NCBI RefSeq assembly: GCF_001426685.1
Contig: NZ_LMFB01000020.1
Location: 81,784-145,783, forward strand
Origin: Rhizobium sp. Root483D2
Lineage (GTDB): Bacteria; Pseudomonadota; Alphaproteobacteria; Rhizobiales; Rhizobiaceae
Direction of reading: 5' to 3'
Length of the DNA stretch: 64,000 nucleotides
The notes beneath the pieces were generated by a model. The model did not search any database, was not told the DNA's origin, and worked only from the letters and a program-made list of their open reading frames with translations. Position 1 is the first letter of the stretch. Each line of letters opens with the position of its first letter. Shown here one piece after another: positions 8,819-18,308 of the stretch. A program made the translations under genes and the position numbers.

Positions 8819-9931
8819 ATGTCCTTTCTGAAAATCACCGATCTGCGCAAGTCCTACGGCTCGCTGGAAATCCTGAAGAACATCAACCTAGAAATTGACG
8901 AGGGCGGCTTCCTGGTGCTGGTCGGCCCGTCCGGCTGCGGCAAGTCGACCTTGCTCAACACCATTGCCGGGCTCGAGCCGATCACCTCCGGCGAAATCTC
9001 GATCAACGGCAAATCGGTGGCGGGCCTGCATCCGTCCAAGCGCGACATCGCCATGGTCTTCCAGTCCTACGCGCTCTATCCGAACATGACGGTGGCCGGA
9101 AATATCGCGTTTGGCATGGAAATTCGCGGCGTGCCGAAGGACGAGCGCGACAAGGCAATCAAGCAGGTCGCCGACATGCTGCAGATCGGCCATCTGCTCG
9201 ACCGCAAGCCAAGCCAGCTGTCCGGCGGCCAGCGCCAGCGCGTGGCCATGGGCCGGGCGCTGGTGCGCAATCCGCAGGTCTTCCTGTTCGACGAGCCGCT
9301 GTCCAATCTCGATGCGAAACTGCGCGTCGATATGCGCACCGAGATCAAGCGCCTGCACCAGCGCATGAAGACGACGATCGTCTACGTGACGCATGACCAG
9401 ATCGAGGCGATGACGCTGGCGACCAAGATTGCCGTCCTGAAGGATGGCATCCTGCAGCAGTTCGGCACGCCGGCTGAGATCTACAACAATCCCGCCAATC
9501 TGTTCGTTGCCGACTTCATGGGTTCGCCGGCGATGAACCTCCTGACCGCCACGGTCGAAGGCGGCGGCAACGATCTGCGCGTCTCGCTGGTGCGCCCGGA
9601 TTCCGAACCGCTGCATCTGCCGGTCGCCCAGGTCTCTGGCCTTGCCGCCTATAGCGGCAAGCAGGTCGTCTTCGGCATCAGGCCGGAAGCGCTCACCGAT
9701 CCCGACGGCGCCGATCGCAATGCCCGCCTGCTGGTGGAAGGCGACTGCCTGATCGAGGTGGTGGAACCGGCAGGGTCTGATACGTTCGCGGTCACGAAGC
9801 TCGGCGGCAAGGAAGTCGTGGCGCGTCTGCGTGCCGACGCCCGCATCGCCCCCGGCCAGAATACCAGACTGGCCTTCAACCTGGACAAGGCGGTGTATTT
9901 CGATCCGCAAAGCCAGCAACGCATCGGCTGA
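8819..9931 (+). CDS. Sugar ABC transporter ATP-binding protein (MalK/UgpC family)
   Basis: A 370-residue CUT1-type ATPase. The Walker A site GPSGCGKSTLLN is near residue 38, the Q-loop region FQSYALYPNMTV near 81, the signature LSGGQRQRVAMGRAL near 134, Walker B VFLFDEPLSNLDA near 154, and the switch histidine in YVTHDQ. From about residue 240 the protein continues into the TOBE-type regulatory domain usual for MalK proteins. It powers the two permeases just upstream. The next gene, a GMC oxidoreductase, starts eight bases after its stop, tying uptake to metabolism. Confidence 0.92.
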   Translation: MSFLKITDLRKSYGSLEILKNINLEIDEGGFLVLVGPSGCGKSTLLNTIAGLEPITSGEISINGKSVAGLHPSKRDIAMVFQSYALYPNMTVAGNIAFGMEIRGVPKDERDKAIKQVADMLQIGHLLDRKPSQLSGGQRQRVAMGRALVRNPQVFLFDEPLSNLDAKLRVDMRTEIKRLHQRMKTTIVYVTHDQIEAMTLATKIAVLKDGILQQFGTPAEIYNNPANLFVADFMGSPAMNLLTATVEGGGNDLRVSLVRPDSEPLHLPVAQVSGLAAYSGKQVVFGIRPEALTDPDGADRNARLLVEGDCLIEVVEPAGSDTFAVTKLGGKEVVARLRADARIAPGQNTRLAFNLDKAVYFDPQSQQRIG

Positions 9932-9939
9932 GCCTTACC

Positions 9940-11439
9940 ATGATCACGCAGCCCGACATCGTCATCATCGGCTCCGGTATCGGTGGAGCAACCGTCGCTT
10001 CCGCGCTGGCCGGCTCGGGCGCACGCGTAGCCATCCTCGAGCGTGGCGAGCGCCTTGCGGACACGCCGGAAACGCGCAGCTACCGCTCCATCTTCGTCGA
10101 TGGGCATTTCCGGCCAAAGGAGATGTGGCGCGAACCGGACGGCACGGCGTTCAATCCGGGAAACTTCTACTTCGTCGGCGGCAATTCCAAGCTCTTTGGC
10201 GCAGTCCTGCTGCGCTATCGCGCCGAGGATTTTACCGAGATGCAGCATCTTGGCGGCGTCTCGCCGGCCTGGCCCTTTCCCTATGAAGAATTGGAGCCAT
10301 GGTATGGGAAGGCGGAGCGGCTGTTCGATGTGCGCGGCGAGCTTGGACAAGATCCGACCGAGCCTTCTCACTCGACGCCCTATCCCCACGGTCCGGTCCC
10401 CGACGAGCCGTCGATCGCGCGCGCCCGCGCCGAGCTGACGGCGCAGGGGCTTCATCCGGCGACATTGCCGCTCGGCGTTGACATCGACGCCTGGCTGGCG
10501 GGCGGCCGCACGCCCTGGGATGGTTTCCCCAATACCGGCCAGGGCAAGAGGGATGCCGAAACCGCGCCGCTCGCCGCCGCGCTGAAGGACCCGAATATCG
10601 AGCTGATCACCTCCGCCCATGTCGAAACGCTGGAAGCGGGGCCGGGCGGCCGGATCGAGGCCGTGCATTACACCCATCACGGCGAGAGGAAACGGCTCTC
10701 CCCGAAGCTGGTGATCCTGTCGGCGGGTGCGATCAATTCCGCCGCGATCCTGCTGCGGTCCGGTGACGGGAAGGGGCTCGCCAACCGCTCCGATCAGGTC
10801 GGCCGCAATTTCATGAACCACAATTGCAGCGCAACGCTGGCGATCAACCCGTTCCGGCGCAACGACAGTGTCTACCAGAAGACGCTGATGGTGAATGATT
10901 ATTACCTGACCGGTGGCCGCGACGGCCTGCCGCTCGGCAATGTGCAGCTGCTCGGCAAGATCAACGGCGACATTCTCAAGGCCAATGCGCCGCGTTACGC
11001 GCCGCGCTTTGCGCTCGATTTCATGGCGGGCCACGCCATCGACTGGTACATGATGACGGAGGATTTGCCGCATCCCGAAAGCCGCATCATGGTCGATGGC
11101 AAGGGCATCATCATGCAGTGGCGGCGCTCGAACATGGAAGCGCTGTCTGCGCTCGAAGTGAAAATGCGCGCGCATTTCAAGGCGGCGGGCTATCCGATCG
11201 TGCTGTCCCAACCGTTTGACAAGCGCACGCCCTCGCACCAGTGCGGCACGGTGCGTATGGGCAACGACCCGGCCACGGCACCGCTCGATCCGCTCTGCCG
11301 GGCCTTCGATCACCAGAACCTCTTCGTCGTCGATGCGAGCTGCCTGCCGACCTCGGCTGCGGTCAACCCGGCCTTGACGGTTGCGGCCCAGGCGTTGCGG
11401 GTTGCCGGTCATATCGTTGCGAAGGATCTGGCGGCATGA
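9940..11439 (+). CDS. GMC-family FAD oxidoreductase (sugar/glycoside oxidising type)
   Basis: A 499-residue flavoprotein. The FAD dinucleotide site IVIIGSGIGGATVASAL is at residues 6-22. The C-terminal catalytic region contains HQCGTVRMG and, near the end, VNPALTVAAQALR; the His in the first and the Asn in the second fit the catalytic pair of GMC and pyranose-2-oxidase-like enzymes. No signal peptide or Tat motif is seen, so it should act in the cytoplasm. Such enzymes oxidise a sugar hydroxyl, often at C2 or C3, to a keto group. Its place between the sugar ATPase and an SDR gene, with ATGA overlap, suggests that it acts on the imported compound. Substrate uncertain. Confidence 0.82.
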   Translation: MITQPDIVIIGSGIGGATVASALAGSGARVAILERGERLADTPETRSYRSIFVDGHFRPKEMWREPDGTAFNPGNFYFVGGNSKLFGAVLLRYRAEDFTEMQHLGGVSPAWPFPYEELEPWYGKAERLFDVRGELGQDPTEPSHSTPYPHGPVPDEPSIARARAELTAQGLHPATLPLGVDIDAWLAGGRTPWDGFPNTGQGKRDAETAPLAAALKDPNIELITSAHVETLEAGPGGRIEAVHYTHHGERKRLSPKLVILSAGAINSAAILLRSGDGKGLANRSDQVGRNFMNHNCSATLAINPFRRNDSVYQKTLMVNDYYLTGGRDGLPLGNVQLLGKINGDILKANAPRYAPRFALDFMAGHAIDWYMMTEDLPHPESRIMVDGKGIIMQWRRSNMEALSALEVKMRAHFKAAGYPIVLSQPFDKRTPSHQCGTVRMGNDPATAPLDPLCRAFDHQNLFVVDASCLPTSAAVNPALTVAAQALRVAGHIVAKDLAA

Positions 11440-12209
11440 GCGAGCACAAACGCCCCGTTGCCATCGTCACCGGCGGCCGCCGCGGCATCGGGCTCGGCAT
11501 CGCTACGGCGCTCGCCAACGACGGGTTCGATATCGCCATCACCGGTATCGGCGATGCCGATCAGGTGTCCGGCGTGCTGAAAAACCTTGAGGCGCTGGGC
11601 GTCCGGGCAATCTTCCTGAAAGCGGATATATCCGACCTTTCGGGCCATCAGGCGACGGTCGATGCGGTTCTGGCTGAGTTTGGCGGGATCGACTGCCTCG
11701 TCAACAATGCCGGCATGGCATCGGTGCTGCGCGGGGATTTTCTCGACCTTGTGCCGGAAAATTTCGACGTGATCATGGGCACCAATCTGCGCGGCACGGT
11801 GTTTTTCACGCAGGCGGTGGTGAGAGCCATGCTTTCCGCCGGTGCCAACGGGCCGCGCTCTGTGGTCAACATCACCTCGGTTTCTGCGGCGATGACATCT
11901 CCGGAGCGGCTGGATTACTGCATGAGCAAGGCCGGGCTTGCCGCCTTTTCGCAAGGCCTGGCGCTGCGTCTGGCAGAGACCGGTATATCCGTTTTCGAGG
12001 TGCGGCCCGGCATTATCCGCTCCGACATGACGGCGGGCGTGTCTGCGAAATACGACGCGCTGATCGATGGCGGTCTGGTGCCGATGAAGCGCTGGGGCGA
12101 GGCGGACGATATCGGCCGCATGGTGGCGGCGCTGGCAAACGGCAGTTTCGGATTTGCGACCGGGACGGTTGTTAACGCGGATGGCGGGCTGTCGATCGGG
12201 CGGTTGTAG
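11436..12209 (+). CDS. Short-chain dehydrogenase/reductase (3-ketoacyl-ACP reductase-like)
   Basis: A 257-residue classical SDR. The cofactor motif TGGRRGIGLG is near residues 12-21, NNAG near 90-93, and the catalytic set Ser148/Ser150, Tyr161 and Lys165 is visible in NITSVS and YCMSK. It ends with the usual GTVVNADGG. The start ATG overlaps the stop of the GMC gene (ATGA). It probably interconverts a keto and a hydroxy group in the same sugar route and uses NAD(H) or NADP(H). Confidence 0.87.
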   Translation: MSEHKRPVAIVTGGRRGIGLGIATALANDGFDIAITGIGDADQVSGVLKNLEALGVRAIFLKADISDLSGHQATVDAVLAEFGGIDCLVNNAGMASVLRGDFLDLVPENFDVIMGTNLRGTVFFTQAVVRAMLSAGANGPRSVVNITSVSAAMTSPERLDYCMSKAGLAAFSQGLALRLAETGISVFEVRPGIIRSDMTAGVSAKYDALIDGGLVPMKRWGEADDIGRMVAALANGSFGFATGTVVNADGGLSIGRL

Positions 12210-12240
12210 GCGAGTTTTGGCTGGGAAGGGGCGGGGCGCA

Positions 12241-12373
12241 CCCTCTTCTCCCCAGCGGGGAGAAGGTGGCCCGAAGGGTCGGATGAGGGGGAGCCAAGCA
12301 CACGCGAATTTGCGGCGAGACCCCCTCATCGCTTCGCTGCGCTCAGCACTTCTCCCCGCTGGGGAGAAGAGGG
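12241..12373. repeat. RIME-like inverted repeat
   Basis: CCCTCTTCTCCCC at 12241-12253 is matched exactly in inverse at 12361-12373. Inside lie GGGGAGAAGG, a CCCGAAGGGTCGG hairpin and a CCCCCTCATCG/GATGAGGGGG pair. The element fills the space between the SDR gene and the second GMC gene, so the two parts of the cluster may be transcribed or stabilised differently. Confidence 0.75.
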
Positions 12374-12433
12374 AGCCTGCGGCTTGCTCCGTTTGAGATC
12401 GCTGAACAGCGATTGTGTTTTAAGGACGACGAC

Positions 12434-14089
12434 ATGAGCTACGATTACATCATCACAGGTGCCGGACCGGCCGGTTGCGTGCTGGCCAATCGGCTGACCG
12501 AAGACGCCGATGTCAAGGTGCTGCTTTTGGAGGCCGGGGGGAGCGATTGGAATCCGCTGTTTCACATGCCGGCCGGCTTTGCCAAGATGACCAAGGGCGT
12601 CGCCAGCTGGGGCTGGGAGACGGTGCCGCAGAAGCATATGAAGAACCGGGTGCTGCGCTATACGCAGGCCAAGGTGATCGGTGGTGGTTCGTCGATCAAC
12701 GCGCAGCTCTATACGCGCGGCAATGCGGCCGATTACGATCTTTGGGCGAGCGAGGACGGCTGCACCGGCTGGGATTACCGCAACGTGCTGCCCTATTTCA
12801 AACGGTCCGAGGACAACCAGCGTTTCGCCGACGACTATCATTCCTATGGTGGGCCGCTCGGGGTCTCCATGCCGGTCTCCGGCCTGCCGATCTGCGATGC
12901 CTATATCCGCGCGGGCCAGGAGCTCGGCATTCCCTACAATCACGATTTTAACGGTAGGCAGCAGGCGGGCGTCGGTTTCTATCAGTTGACCCAGCGCAAC
13001 CGCCGCCGTTCCTCGGCCTCGCTCGCCTATCTCAATCCGATCCGGACCCGCAAGAACCTGACGGTGCGGCTCGGCGCCCGCGTCACGCGGATCGTGCTGG
13101 AAGGGACACGCGCCGCCGGCGTCGAGGTCGCGGCCGCAAAGGGGCTCGAAATCATCCGCGCGGAGCGCGAGGTTCTGGTTTCCTCGGGCGCCATCGGATC
13201 GCCGAAGCTTCTGCAGCAGTCGGGCATCGGCCCGGCCGATCATCTGCGTTCTGTCGGCGTTGAGGTGAAACATGACCTGCCGGGCGTCGGCAGCAATCTG
13301 CAAGACCATCTCGACCTGTTTGTGATCTCAGAATGCACCGGCGACCACACCTATGACGGCGTCGCAAAGCTGCACCGTACCGTCTGGGCGGGGCTGCAAT
13401 ATGTGCTGTTCCGCTCCGGGCCGGTTGCCTCGTCGCTGTTTGAGACCGGCGGCTTCTGGTATGCCGATCCGGATGCGCGCTCGCCCGATATCCAGTTCCA
13501 TCTCGGTCTCGGGTCGGGCATCGAGGCAGGTGTCGAGAAACTGAAGAATGCCGGCGTGACGCTGAACTCGGCTTACCTGCATCCGCGCTCGCGCGGCACC
13601 GTGCGGCTCTCGTCGTCCGATCCCGTCGCAGCCCCGCTGATCGATCCCAATTACTGGAGCGACCCGCATGATCGCAAGATGTCGCTCGAAGGCCTGAAGA
13701 TCGCCCGCGAAATCTTCCAGCAGCAGGCGCTAAAACCCTTCATCATGGCCGAGCGGCTGCCGGGGCCGAAGGTGATGACCGATGACGAACTGTTCGACTA
13801 CGGCTGCGCCAATGCCAAGACCGATCACCATCCGGTCGGGACCTGCAAGATGGGCACCGGCGCCGATGCGGTCGTCGGGCTGGACTTGAAGGTGCATGGG
13901 CTGCAGGGCCTGCGCGTCTGCGATAGTTCGGTCATGCCGCGTGTTCCCTCTTGCAATACCAACGGGCCGACGATCATGATGGGTGAAAAGGGGTCCGACA
14001 TCATCCGCGGGCGGCAACCCTTGCCGGCCACCATCTTCAGCCATGAGCGCAACGACCAGCGGCCGCGGGCGCGCGCCGATATCCGATAG
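12434..14089 (+). CDS. GMC-family oxidoreductase (choline/alcohol dehydrogenase-like)
   Basis: A 551-residue GMC flavoprotein closer to BetA and alcohol dehydrogenases than the first GMC gene. The FAD site [18 protein letters not shown] is at residues 4-21, the first GMC signature region is near [17 protein letters not shown], and the second, [18 protein letters not shown], near residue 250. The catalytic His is in [10 protein letters not shown] and the Asn in [15 protein letters not shown] 12434 is chosen because the protein matches the family from there. It would oxidise an alcohol to an aldehyde or ketone. It is followed by a Dabb gene and a glycerate kinase with short gaps. Confidence 0.85.
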   Translation: MSYDYIITGAGPAGCVLANRLTEDADVKVLLLEAGGSDWNPLFHMPAGFAKMTKGVASWGWETVPQKHMKNRVLRYTQAKVIGGGSSINAQLYTRGNAADYDLWASEDGCTGWDYRNVLPYFKRSEDNQRFADDYHSYGGPLGVSMPVSGLPICDAYIRAGQELGIPYNHDFNGRQQAGVGFYQLTQRNRRRSSASLAYLNPIRTRKNLTVRLGARVTRIVLEGTRAAGVEVAAAKGLEIIRAEREVLVSSGAIGSPKLLQQSGIGPADHLRSVGVEVKHDLPGVGSNLQDHLDLFVISECTGDHTYDGVAKLHRTVWAGLQYVLFRSGPVASSLFETGGFWYADPDARSPDIQFHLGLGSGIEAGVEKLKNAGVTLNSAYLHPRSRGTVRLSSSDPVAAPLIDPNYWSDPHDRKMSLEGLKIAREIFQQQALKPFIMAERLPGPKVMTDDELFDYGCANAKTDHHPVGTCKMGTGADAVVGLDLKVHGLQGLRVCDSSVMPRVPSCNTNGPTIMMGEKGSDIIRGRQPLPATIFSHERNDQRPRARADIR

Positions 14090-14098
14090 GAACCTGAA

Positions 14099-14413
14099 AT
14101 GATCCGCCATTGTGTCTTCATCCGCTTCCAGTCCACCATCGCCGATGCCGAGCGTCAGTCGATACTTGCCGATATTGCCGCGCTGCAGCGGCTGGTTCCC
14201 GGCTATCTGGCGTTTACGGCGGGGGGGAATTCCAGCCCGGAAGGTCTCGGCAAGGGATACAATAGCGGCTTCATCATCGACTTCGCCGATGTTGCGGCGC
14301 GTGACGCTTATCTCGTCCATCCCGCCCATGAAAAGGCTGGCGGCCGCATCGTGGCGGCGGCCGAGGGCGGTATCGATGGCGTCTTCGTCTATGATTTCGA
14401 GATTGCGGGCTGA
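14099..14413 (+). CDS. Dabb (stress-responsive alpha/beta-barrel) domain protein
   Basis: A 104-residue protein that begins IRHCVFIRF and ends [15 protein letters not shown], with HPAHEKAGG in the middle. This fits the dimeric ferredoxin-like Dabb fold, which covers the whole chain. Members range from plant stress proteins to small enzymes in catabolic operons; the activity here is unknown. It lies nine bases after the second GMC gene and seven before the kinase gene, so it is part of the operon and may help a reactive keto-intermediate rearrange or cyclise. That last point is inference. Confidence 0.75.
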   Translation: MIRHCVFIRFQSTIADAERQSILADIAALQRLVPGYLAFTAGGNSSPEGLGKGYNSGFIIDFADVAARDAYLVHPAHEKAGGRIVAAAEGGIDGVFVYDFEIAG

Positions 14414-14419
14414 GTTTTG

Positions 14420-15688
14420 ATGATCGCCGAACCCCGCGCCTTCCTGACGAGCCTGTTTGAGGCTGCCGTCAAAGCCGCCGATCCCCTGGCGGCCATCCGC
14501 GCCCATCTGCCGGAAAAGCCCAAGGGACGCACGATCGTTGTCGGTGCCGGAAAAGCGGCAAGCCAGATGGCGGCGGCGTTCGAAAGCCTGTGGGATGGAC
14601 CTCTGGAAGGCGCAGTCGTTGCCCGCCATGGCCCGGTCGCCCCTTGCAAGCGCATCCGGGTCCTGCAATCGGCCCATCCGGTCCCGGACGAGGCCGGACT
14701 TGCAGGATCGGCCGCGTTGCTGGCGCTGGTCGAGGGGCTGACGCCGGACGATCTGGTGGTGGCCCTGATTTCGGGCGGGGGGTCCTCGCTTTTGCCCGCG
14801 CCGCCGGCAGGCCTGACCCTCACCGACGAAATCGCCGTCAACCGGGCGCTGCTTGCTTCCGGCGCGCCGATCTCGGCAATGAACGTGGTGCGCAAGCATA
14901 TCTCCCGCATCAAGGGTGGACGGCTGGCCTTTGCCTGCGCCCCGGCGCGGGTGGTCAGCCTGATCGTATCGGATGTACCCGGCGACAATCCCGCCTTCGT
15001 CGCCTCCGGGCCGACCATTCCCGATGTCTCCACGCCCGCCGATGCGCTTGCCGTCATCAGCCGCTACGGAATGACGCTGCCTGACAGCGTGATGCGGCAC
15101 CTGCAATCGGAGCAGTCGGCAGCGCACGGGCCGGACCATCCCGCATTCGCCGGCCATGAGCATCATATCATTGCCTCTGCCAGCGTATCGCTGGAAGCTG
15201 CGGCTGCGCAGGCGCGGGCGCTTGGCGTCGAGGCCGTCATCCTGTCGGATGCGATCGAGGGAGAGGCCCGCGATATCGGCCGGATGCATGCGGCGATCGC
15301 GCGCGAGACGGCGCTGCGCAACCGGCCGTTTTCAAAGCCGGTGGTGATCCTGTCCGGCGGCGAAACAACGGTGACGATTTCGGGCGATGCCTATGGCAAG
15401 GGCGGCCGCAACAGCGAATTCCTGCTGTCGCTTGCGCTGGATATCGACGGCCTTGACGGCGTGCATGCGCTGGCCGCCGATACCGATGGCATTGACGGGT
15501 CCGAGGACAATGCCGGCGCTTTTGCCGATGGCGCGACCACGGCCCGCATGCGCGCGGCAGGCGCCGATCCGCGCGAGCATCTCGCCCGCCACGATGCCTG
15601 GAGCGCATTTCATGCGAGCGGCGATCTCTTCGTGCCTGGCCCGACCGGCACCAATGTCAACGACCTCAGGGCGATGCTGATCGTTTAA
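14420..15688 (+). CDS. ttuD: Glycerate 2-kinase (DUF4147/MOFRL family, TtuD-like)
   Basis: A 422-residue protein. The N-terminal DUF4147 domain has the glycine-rich GRTIVVGAGKAASQMA near residue 35 and ISGGGSSLLPAP near residue 115. The C-terminal MOFRL domain has LSGGETTVTISG and GKGGRNSEFLLSLAL. Proteins of this type were first called hydroxypyruvate reductases in tartrate clusters (TtuD), but characterised members phosphorylate glycerate to 2-phosphoglycerate. It suggests that the sugar route in this cluster ends at glycerate and enters lower glycolysis. ATG 14420 is preferred over a TTG one codon upstream. Confidence 0.85.
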   Translation: MIAEPRAFLTSLFEAAVKAADPLAAIRAHLPEKPKGRTIVVGAGKAASQMAAAFESLWDGPLEGAVVARHGPVAPCKRIRVLQSAHPVPDEAGLAGSAALLALVEGLTPDDLVVALISGGGSSLLPAPPAGLTLTDEIAVNRALLASGAPISAMNVVRKHISRIKGGRLAFACAPARVVSLIVSDVPGDNPAFVASGPTIPDVSTPADALAVISRYGMTLPDSVMRHLQSEQSAAHGPDHPAFAGHEHHIIASASVSLEAAAAQARALGVEAVILSDAIEGEARDIGRMHAAIARETALRNRPFSKPVVILSGGETTVTISGDAYGKGGRNSEFLLSLALDIDGLDGVHALAADTDGIDGSEDNAGAFADGATTARMRAAGADPREHLARHDAWSAFHASGDLFVPGPTGTNVNDLRAMLIV

Positions 15689-15775
15689 GACAGCATCGGA
15701 AAACCGGCATGCGCGGCCATCCAGCCGCTGCAAAGCGGGTAACTGTGGATATTGTAGATATTGCGCATATGGGCT

Positions 15776-15800
15776 GGAACAATTCCGGGAGGCATGCGTT
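15776..15800 (+). promoter_or_regulatory. Predicted EcfG-type promoter before the response regulator
   Basis: GGAAC at 15776-15780 and CGTT at 15797-15800 are separated by exactly 16 bases, matching the alphaproteobacterial general-stress sigma factor consensus GGAAC-N16/17-CGTT. Transcription would begin near 15807 and run into the response regulator gene at 15975. The leader of about 170 bases contains a possible 24-codon reading frame at 15879-15953 with GGAG upstream, which I do not call as a gene. Confidence 0.6.
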
Positions 15801-15974
15801 GCCCGCCATCGAAGGTTCGAGATTCCGCACTGCGGGAGTTGCCGCCAGTTGTGAACTTCTTTCCTTCGGAGACGATGAATGGACGTGAACGATGAAGGGG
15901 GCTTCTCAAACCAATATCGTTCCCCTATGCCGCGCTCCGCAGAACGCACATGATGTATGTACGGAAGTTTGAAA

Positions 15975-16373
15975 ATGAGTTGCAAAATCCTGGTGGTCGA
16001 AGACGAAATATTCGTTGCCACCGAAATTGAGTATCTGGTCGCAGAACTTGGGCATAACCCGATCGGCATCGCTGCGGACCGGGTATCGGCTTTCAACCTC
16101 GCGCCGTTCGCCGAGATCGCTCTGGTCGATCTCAATCTACGCGATGGGCCGACAGGAACCGAGATCGGCCGCATGCTGGCCGAACAGCACGGGGTCACGG
16201 TGTTGTTCATGACTGCCAATCCGTCACAGCTTGCCGATGGCGTTCCGGGCACGGTTGGGGTGATTTCCAAGCCGGTTGGTGAAGACGACCTGCGCCAGGT
16301 GGTCAGCTATGCGGTCGCCAAGCGGAATTCGGTTGCAGCCGACGTGCCGCCACGTCTGCGGGTCTTCCAGTAA
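15975..16373 (+). CDS. Single-domain response regulator
   Basis: A 132-residue protein that is only a receiver domain. The acidic pair is in ILVVEDEIF, the phospho-acceptor Asp in ALVDLNLRDG (about residue 54), the Thr in LFMTAN and the Lys in ISKPVGEDD. There is no output domain, so it probably works by protein contact or as a phosphate sink, as in alphaproteobacterial stress circuits. ATG 15975 has GGAAG seven bases upstream; a start at 15957 is less good. It converges on an HWE histidine kinase whose end is 18 bases away, and an EcfG-type promoter lies upstream. Confidence 0.88.
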   Translation: MSCKILVVEDEIFVATEIEYLVAELGHNPIGIAADRVSAFNLAPFAEIALVDLNLRDGPTGTEIGRMLAEQHGVTVLFMTANPSQLADGVPGTVGVISKPVGEDDLRQVVSYAVAKRNSVAADVPPRLRVFQ

Positions 16374-16391
16374 ATTTTTCTCAGCGCGGCG

Positions 16392-18308
16392 TCATGGCCG
16401 CGCCGCAAGCTTGCTGCTGCGCACGATCGAGGCGAGCGGCACCGTCACATGGACGCGCACGCCATCCTCGTCCCATTGACGATGAAATTGTCCCCCGAGC
16501 TGCCCTTCGACGCTGATCCGCATCAGGCGCGACCCGAACCCTTCCTGGTCCGGTTGGCGCACAGCAATTTCATTGCCGCTTTCCTTCCATTCCAGCACGT
16601 AGTTTTCACCGTCGTGGCGGCCCGCAATGGCCAGGCGTCCGCCGGCATGGGACAGGGCGCCATATTTGGCGGAATTGGTCGCGAGTTCATGCAGAAGCAG
16701 CGCCAGCGGCGTGGCGGCGCTGTCGCCGATGACGGTGTCGTCGCCTGCAAAGATGATCCGGCTTTCCATATCCTCCAGCCCATAGGGCTCGAGCAGCCGC
16801 TGTGTCAGGCCGAAGATGCTGGTTTCCAGATCCACCGGTCGCGACGTCCGGCTGTGCGGTCGGACGAAATCATGGGCGCGGCCCATCGCTTCGATGCGCT
16901 TGCGCAGGAGATCGGCAAAGCCGCGCGATTCAGGCGCTGAACGGGCGGACAGGCTGATGATACCGCTCAAAACTGAAAAGATGTTCTTAATGCGGTGGCT
17001 GAGTTCGTGCGCAACGATCTCGCGTTCGGCCTGAACCATCTTGGTGTCGTGAATATCCGTGCAGGTGCCGTACCAGCGGATGATCCCGCCGCTGTCATTG
17101 CGAATGGGCAATGCGCGTCCGAGCACCCAGCGATAGACGCCGCTGTGATGGCGCAGGCGGTATTCCACCTGATAGGCCTCTCCCGTCTGCAACGATTGGC
17201 GCCAGGTGGCCCAGGCGCGTTCGCGGTCCTCCTCGTGGAACATGCCGTTCCAGCCCTCGCCATCGGTCGATCCCTCTAGAACGCCGGTGAATTCGTACCA
17301 GCGGGCATTGTAATAGTCGTGAAAACCATCCGGAAGCGTCGACCAGACCATCTGCGGCATGGCATCGGCAAGGGTGCGAAAGCCGATTTCAGAGCGGGCA
17401 TGCGCCTCAAGCGCTTCCTTTTGGGCGGTGATATCGACGGAGACGCCGGGAAACCGGATGCATGTACCGTGTTCGTCGATCAGCGGCTGGCCTTCGGCAA
17501 GCACCCATTTGATGCTGCCATCTTCCTGAACAAGCCGGTATTCCTTTGAAAAGCGCCCGCCGGTTTGCATGGCGTTCTGCATGGCGCCGCCGACCTGTTG
17601 GACATCGTCGGGATGGATCGTGCGGATGAAATCCGCAATCGGGGCGCCATGGCGCGCGACCTTGGGATCGACGCGGTAGAGTTGCGCGAACTTTTCGTCG
17701 GAATAGACACGATCTTCAGGAACATGCCAGTCCCAGGTACCGACAACGGCGGAGCTGCCAAGCGCCAGCGAAAGCTGTTCGCGGCTGTGGGCCAGTTCCT
17801 GTTCGGCAGTCACACGCTTGGTCGTCTCGACGACCAGGGCGAGGACTGCGACGGTGCTGCCGTCGTCATCCAGGATCGGGCTGTAGTCGAGATCGAGCCA
17901 GACGTTTTCCGCCATGCCATTGCGATGGAACGTAAACTCCTGGTCCTCAAAGGACAGGCTCTCGCCGGCAAATACGCGACCGATAATATCGGCGTTGAAG
18001 TCCGCCACCTCAGGCCATGCGGAAAGGACCGATGCGCCGAAACAATCCGGGTGGCGGCCGCCGGCGATGGCGATATAGCCGTCATTGTAGAGCATGATGC
18101 CGTCGCGCCCGGCCAGCAGCGCCATGGGGATCGGCGATGCCAGCAGCATCCGGCAGGCAGCCTTCAGTGCGTCAGGCCAGCCGTCGAGGGCCCCAAGACT
18201 TGTCGTCGCCCAATTCAAGCCATTGAACCGGCGCAGCATCTCGCTGGCGGCAAGTTTGGCTGGGATCTTTCCCCCTGATCGGGAAAACAAAGACGACTGA
18301 CTATCCAT
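16392..18308 (-). CDS. HWE-family PAS histidine kinase
   Basis: A 638-residue cytoplasmic sensor kinase with no membrane segment. Three PAS-type regions are read at about residues 40-165, 175-295 and 305-425; the latter two end in the PAC-like VDITAQK and TDIHDTK. The H-box HELSHRIKN holds the likely phospho-acceptor His438. The defining HWE residues are visible: His540 in HELATNSAKYGAL, and Trp and Glu in LEWKES near 573-577. No LOV cysteine motif was seen, so the signal is unknown. HWE kinases often feed the PhyR/EcfG stress pathway, and the neighbours carry EcfG-type promoters. Confidence 0.9.
   Translation of the reverse strand: MDSQSSLFSRSGGKIPAKLAASEMLRRFNGLNWATTSLGALDGWPDALKAACRMLLASPIPMALLAGRDGIMLYNDGYIAIAGGRHPDCFGASVLSAWPEVADFNADIIGRVFAGESLSFEDQEFTFHRNGMAENVWLDLDYSPILDDDGSTVAVLALVVETTKRVTAEQELAHSREQLSLALGSSAVVGTWDWHVPEDRVYSDEKFAQLYRVDPKVARHGAPIADFIRTIHPDDVQQVGGAMQNAMQTGGRFSKEYRLVQEDGSIKWVLAEGQPLIDEHGTCIRFPGVSVDITAQKEALEAHARSEIGFRTLADAMPQMVWSTLPDGFHDYYNARWYEFTGVLEGSTDGEGWNGMFHEEDRERAWATWRQSLQTGEAYQVEYRLRHHSGVYRWVLGRALPIRNDSGGIIRWYGTCTDIHDTKMVQAEREIVAHELSHRIKNIFSVLSGIISLSARSAPESRGFADLLRKRIEAMGRAHDFVRPHSRTSRPVDLETSIFGLTQRLLEPYGLEDMESRIIFAGDDTVIGDSAATPLALLLHELATNSAKYGALSHAGGRLAIAGRHDGENYVLEWKESGNEIAVRQPDQEGFGSRLMRISVEGQLGGQFHRQWDEDGVRVHVTVPLASIVRSSKLAARP

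Noticed and set aside
15808-15830. tRNA T-loop-like GGTTCGAGATTCC
   Set aside because: No acceptor, D or anticodon stem can be built around it.
15685-15909. Minus-strand frame with a C-terminal part rich in Tyr, Trp and Cys (IYNIHSYPLCSGW)
   Set aside because: The composition is unlike a usual shadow, so I looked twice, but there is no good ribosome site, it overlaps the end of the kinase gene and lies across the predicted stress promoter. Only conservation could rescue it.
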